64,000 bases of DNA from Mesorhizobium sp. M1B.F.Ca.ET.045.04.1.1 (GTDB taxonomy: Bacteria > Pseudomonadota > Alphaproteobacteria > Rhizobiales > Rhizobiaceae), in assembly GCF_003952465.1 (NCBI RefSeq), contig NZ_CP034448.1, forward strand, positions 1,860,001 through 1,924,000, given 5' to 3'. Under the pieces are notes generated by a model. The model made no database searches, was not told the DNA's origin, and worked only from the letters and a program-made list of their open reading frames with translations. Of the stretch, positions 62,773 through 64,000 are shown in pieces (position 1 is the first letter of the stretch; the number at the start of each line of letters is the position of its first letter). The position numbers and the translations under genes are program-made.

Positions 62773-63726
62773 GTGGCTGCCGCGCTCGCCAATCCTGTCA
62801 TGCGCCGCCTGCTTCGCATCCCGCCGGCATACTACGTCTTTGCCGTGCTGCTTTTGGTTCTGTGGATCGCGCGGCCGAACATGCTCAACCTCAACGTCAT
62901 GGGCATATTCGTGCGCCAGATCGTGCCGCTCGGCATATTGGTGCTCGGCCAGCTTCTGGTGATGCGGGTGAGGAGCATCGACCTCTCGGGCGGCGGGGTC
63001 ATCCTGCTTATCAACTATACGATCTCGTCCGGCGTCTTTCCCGGTGCCTCGATGACGTTCTTCGTCGCCCTGGCGCTGGCCATCGGCCTTGCCGTCGGCC
63101 TCTTCAACGGCCTGATGGTCGGGGTCAGACGCGTCTCGGCCGTCATCGTCACGCTGGCGGTCGGGATCGTGCTCGTCGGGATCGTGCAATACCTGTCCAG
63201 CGGCAAGCCGCCGGGCGACGTGCCCGGCATGTTCGGCGACATCTACAACACCAAGCTCGGCTCGCTGCCGACGCCTGTGATCTTCTGGGTGGCGGTTTCG
63301 GCCGCGCTGTCGCTTTTCCTGTCGCGCACGGTCTTCGGCCGCTACGTGACCTCGGTCGGCGAAAGCGTTCAGGCCGCGCATTTCTCCGGCGTTCCGGTCG
63401 CCCGTACGGTGGTGCTCGCGCACACGCTTGCCGGCCTGTTCGCAGGCATTGCCGCCCTGGTCCAGACGGCCTCGATCGCCGTCGGCAGCGTCAGGGTCGG
63501 TCTCGACCTGCCGATCCTGGCGGTCGCAGCCACCATCCTTGGCGGCGTCGTCTTCGGCCGCGGCGAAGGTGGCGTCTGGGGTCCCTTCTTCGGCGTGCTG
63601 TCATTTGCGCTGCTGTTCGTCGTGATGACCACCTTCGGCGTCGACGAGCCCGGCAAGCTGATTGCGCAGGGCCTCATCATCCTGCTCGCGGCGATCCTCT
63701 ACGGGATCAGGAGCAGGTCAACGTGA
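62773..63726 (+). CDS. Sugar ABC transporter permease (RbsC-type, second subunit)
   Basis: A 317-residue permease starting at a GTG directly after the previous TAA. It has RSIDLSGGGVILLINYTISS in place of the usual DLSVG motif, and ATILGGVVFGRGEGGVWGPF late. Having two distinct RbsC-type permeases suggests a heterodimeric pore; many ribose systems use one permease twice. The 69 bp before the next gene contain no other feature. Confidence 0.92.
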   Translation: MAAALANPVMRRLLRIPPAYYVFAVLLLVLWIARPNMLNLNVMGIFVRQIVPLGILVLGQLLVMRVRSIDLSGGGVILLINYTISSGVFPGASMTFFVALALAIGLAVGLFNGLMVGVRRVSAVIVTLAVGIVLVGIVQYLSSGKPPGDVPGMFGDIYNTKLGSLPTPVIFWVAVSAALSLFLSRTVFGRYVTSVGESVQAAHFSGVPVARTVVLAHTLAGLFAGIAALVQTASIAVGSVRVGLDLPILAVAATILGGVVFGRGEGGVWGPFFGVLSFALLFVVMTTFGVDEPGKLIAQGLIILLAAILYGIRSRST

Positions 63727-63795
63727 CGGCATTTTTGAGGGGACGAGGCCGGAACGGCCAATGATCAATCGCATACGGGAAAATGGATTGGAGAC

Positions 63796-64000
63796 ATGAC
63801 CAAGAGATCGATTTTGTGTTTTGGAGACTCGCTGACCTGGGGCTGGATTCCGGTCATGGAGGGTTCGCCGAGCCACCGCTATCCCTATCAGGACCGCTGG
63901 ACTGGCGCGATGGCCGCTCATCTGGGCGACGGCTATCACGTGATCGAGGAGGGCTTGAGCGCGCGTACCACCAGCCTCGACGATCCCAACGATCCGCGCC
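63796..64000 (+). CDS. SGNH-family hydrolase (3' end outside window)
   Basis: Sixty-eight codons are visible from the ATG at 63796, preceded by GGAG. The start TKRSILCFGDSLTWGWIPVM is block I with the nucleophile Ser, and EEGLSARTTSLDDP matches EEGLSGRTTVRDDP of the hydrolase at 58084. It is the last visible gene of the ribose-type operon. The two related esterases bracket the transporter, which fits import of an acylated sugar or deacylation of it, but the substrate is inferred only from context. Confidence 0.85.
   Translation, partial: MTKRSILCFGDSLTWGWIPVMEGSPSHRYPYQDRWTGAMAAHLGDGYHVIEEGLSARTTSLDDPNDPR

Overview
The window looks like chromosomal DNA of a Mesorhizobium-like member of the Rhizobiales. 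The reasons are high GC with strong third-position bias, dense ABC-transporter catabolic operons, palindromic intergenic repeats of the RIME kind, and rhizobial-type adc/bdhA, chrA and ROK/GntR-controlled sugar loci. The assignment is by recognition only; no rRNA or other taxonomic marker is present.

Layout. (1) 1-13050 is a probable amine or N-methylated-amine catabolic locus: a FAD oxidoreductase cut by the window edge, a methyltransferase, a BetI-like TetR regulator, two tandem PotD-like binding proteins, a flavin amine oxidase, a PotA/C/B-type transporter, a class III aminotransferase and a Rieske oxygenase. Three copies of the same 16-bp palindrome, TTGAA-N6-TTCAA, lie in three of its promoter regions and suggest one regulon. 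(2) 13464-19061 holds a small exported protein, a histidine kinase/response regulator pair with a divergent degenerate response regulator, two small membrane proteins and an L,D-transpeptidase. (3) 19287-24397 is an RND efflux pump with a divergent TetR gene and a clear operator between them. (4) 24478-30259 carries a PiT phosphate transporter, a membrane protein, and an acetoacetate decarboxylase/patatin operon divergent from a 3-hydroxybutyrate dehydrogenase. (5) 30460-39472 is a ROK-regulated sugar ABC transporter with three SDR dehydrogenases and a TIM-barrel isomerase. (6) 39612-41815 is a rhodanese-ChrB fusion with ChrA. (7) 41919-47741 is a DapA-family lyase, a GntR regulator and another ABC importer. 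(8) 48232-49655 is an ECF sigma factor with its anti-sigma factor.

(9) 49681-56900 is an accessory island. A complete 1047-bp IS630-family element, whose TA-flanked ends can be read directly, lies inside an SDR gene remnant at its YxxxK active-site motif and next to a DeoR remnant. Beyond it is a two-frame STAND-NTPase/WD40 gene that ends near a degenerate tRNA-like sequence. The most interesting object in the window is that gene. A 148-codon ORF ends at a canonical -1 slippery heptamer (G GGA AAC, 52061-52067) followed by a 13-bp stem-loop whose first bases are the stop codon. The -1 frame is then open for 1546 codons (HTH-like, nSTAND1-type NTPase, transmembrane segment, WD40 repeats) with no ATG, GTG or TTG until the middle of the conserved STAND N-terminus. 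This predicts a 1693-aa protein made by programmed -1 frameshifting, with the short N-terminal protein as the default product.

(10) 56939-64000 is a ribose-type ABC transporter with a ROK regulator lacking the zinc motif. It is flanked by two related SGNH hydrolases, the second cut by the window end. Most operons use 1-8 nt stop/start overlaps, which imply translational coupling.
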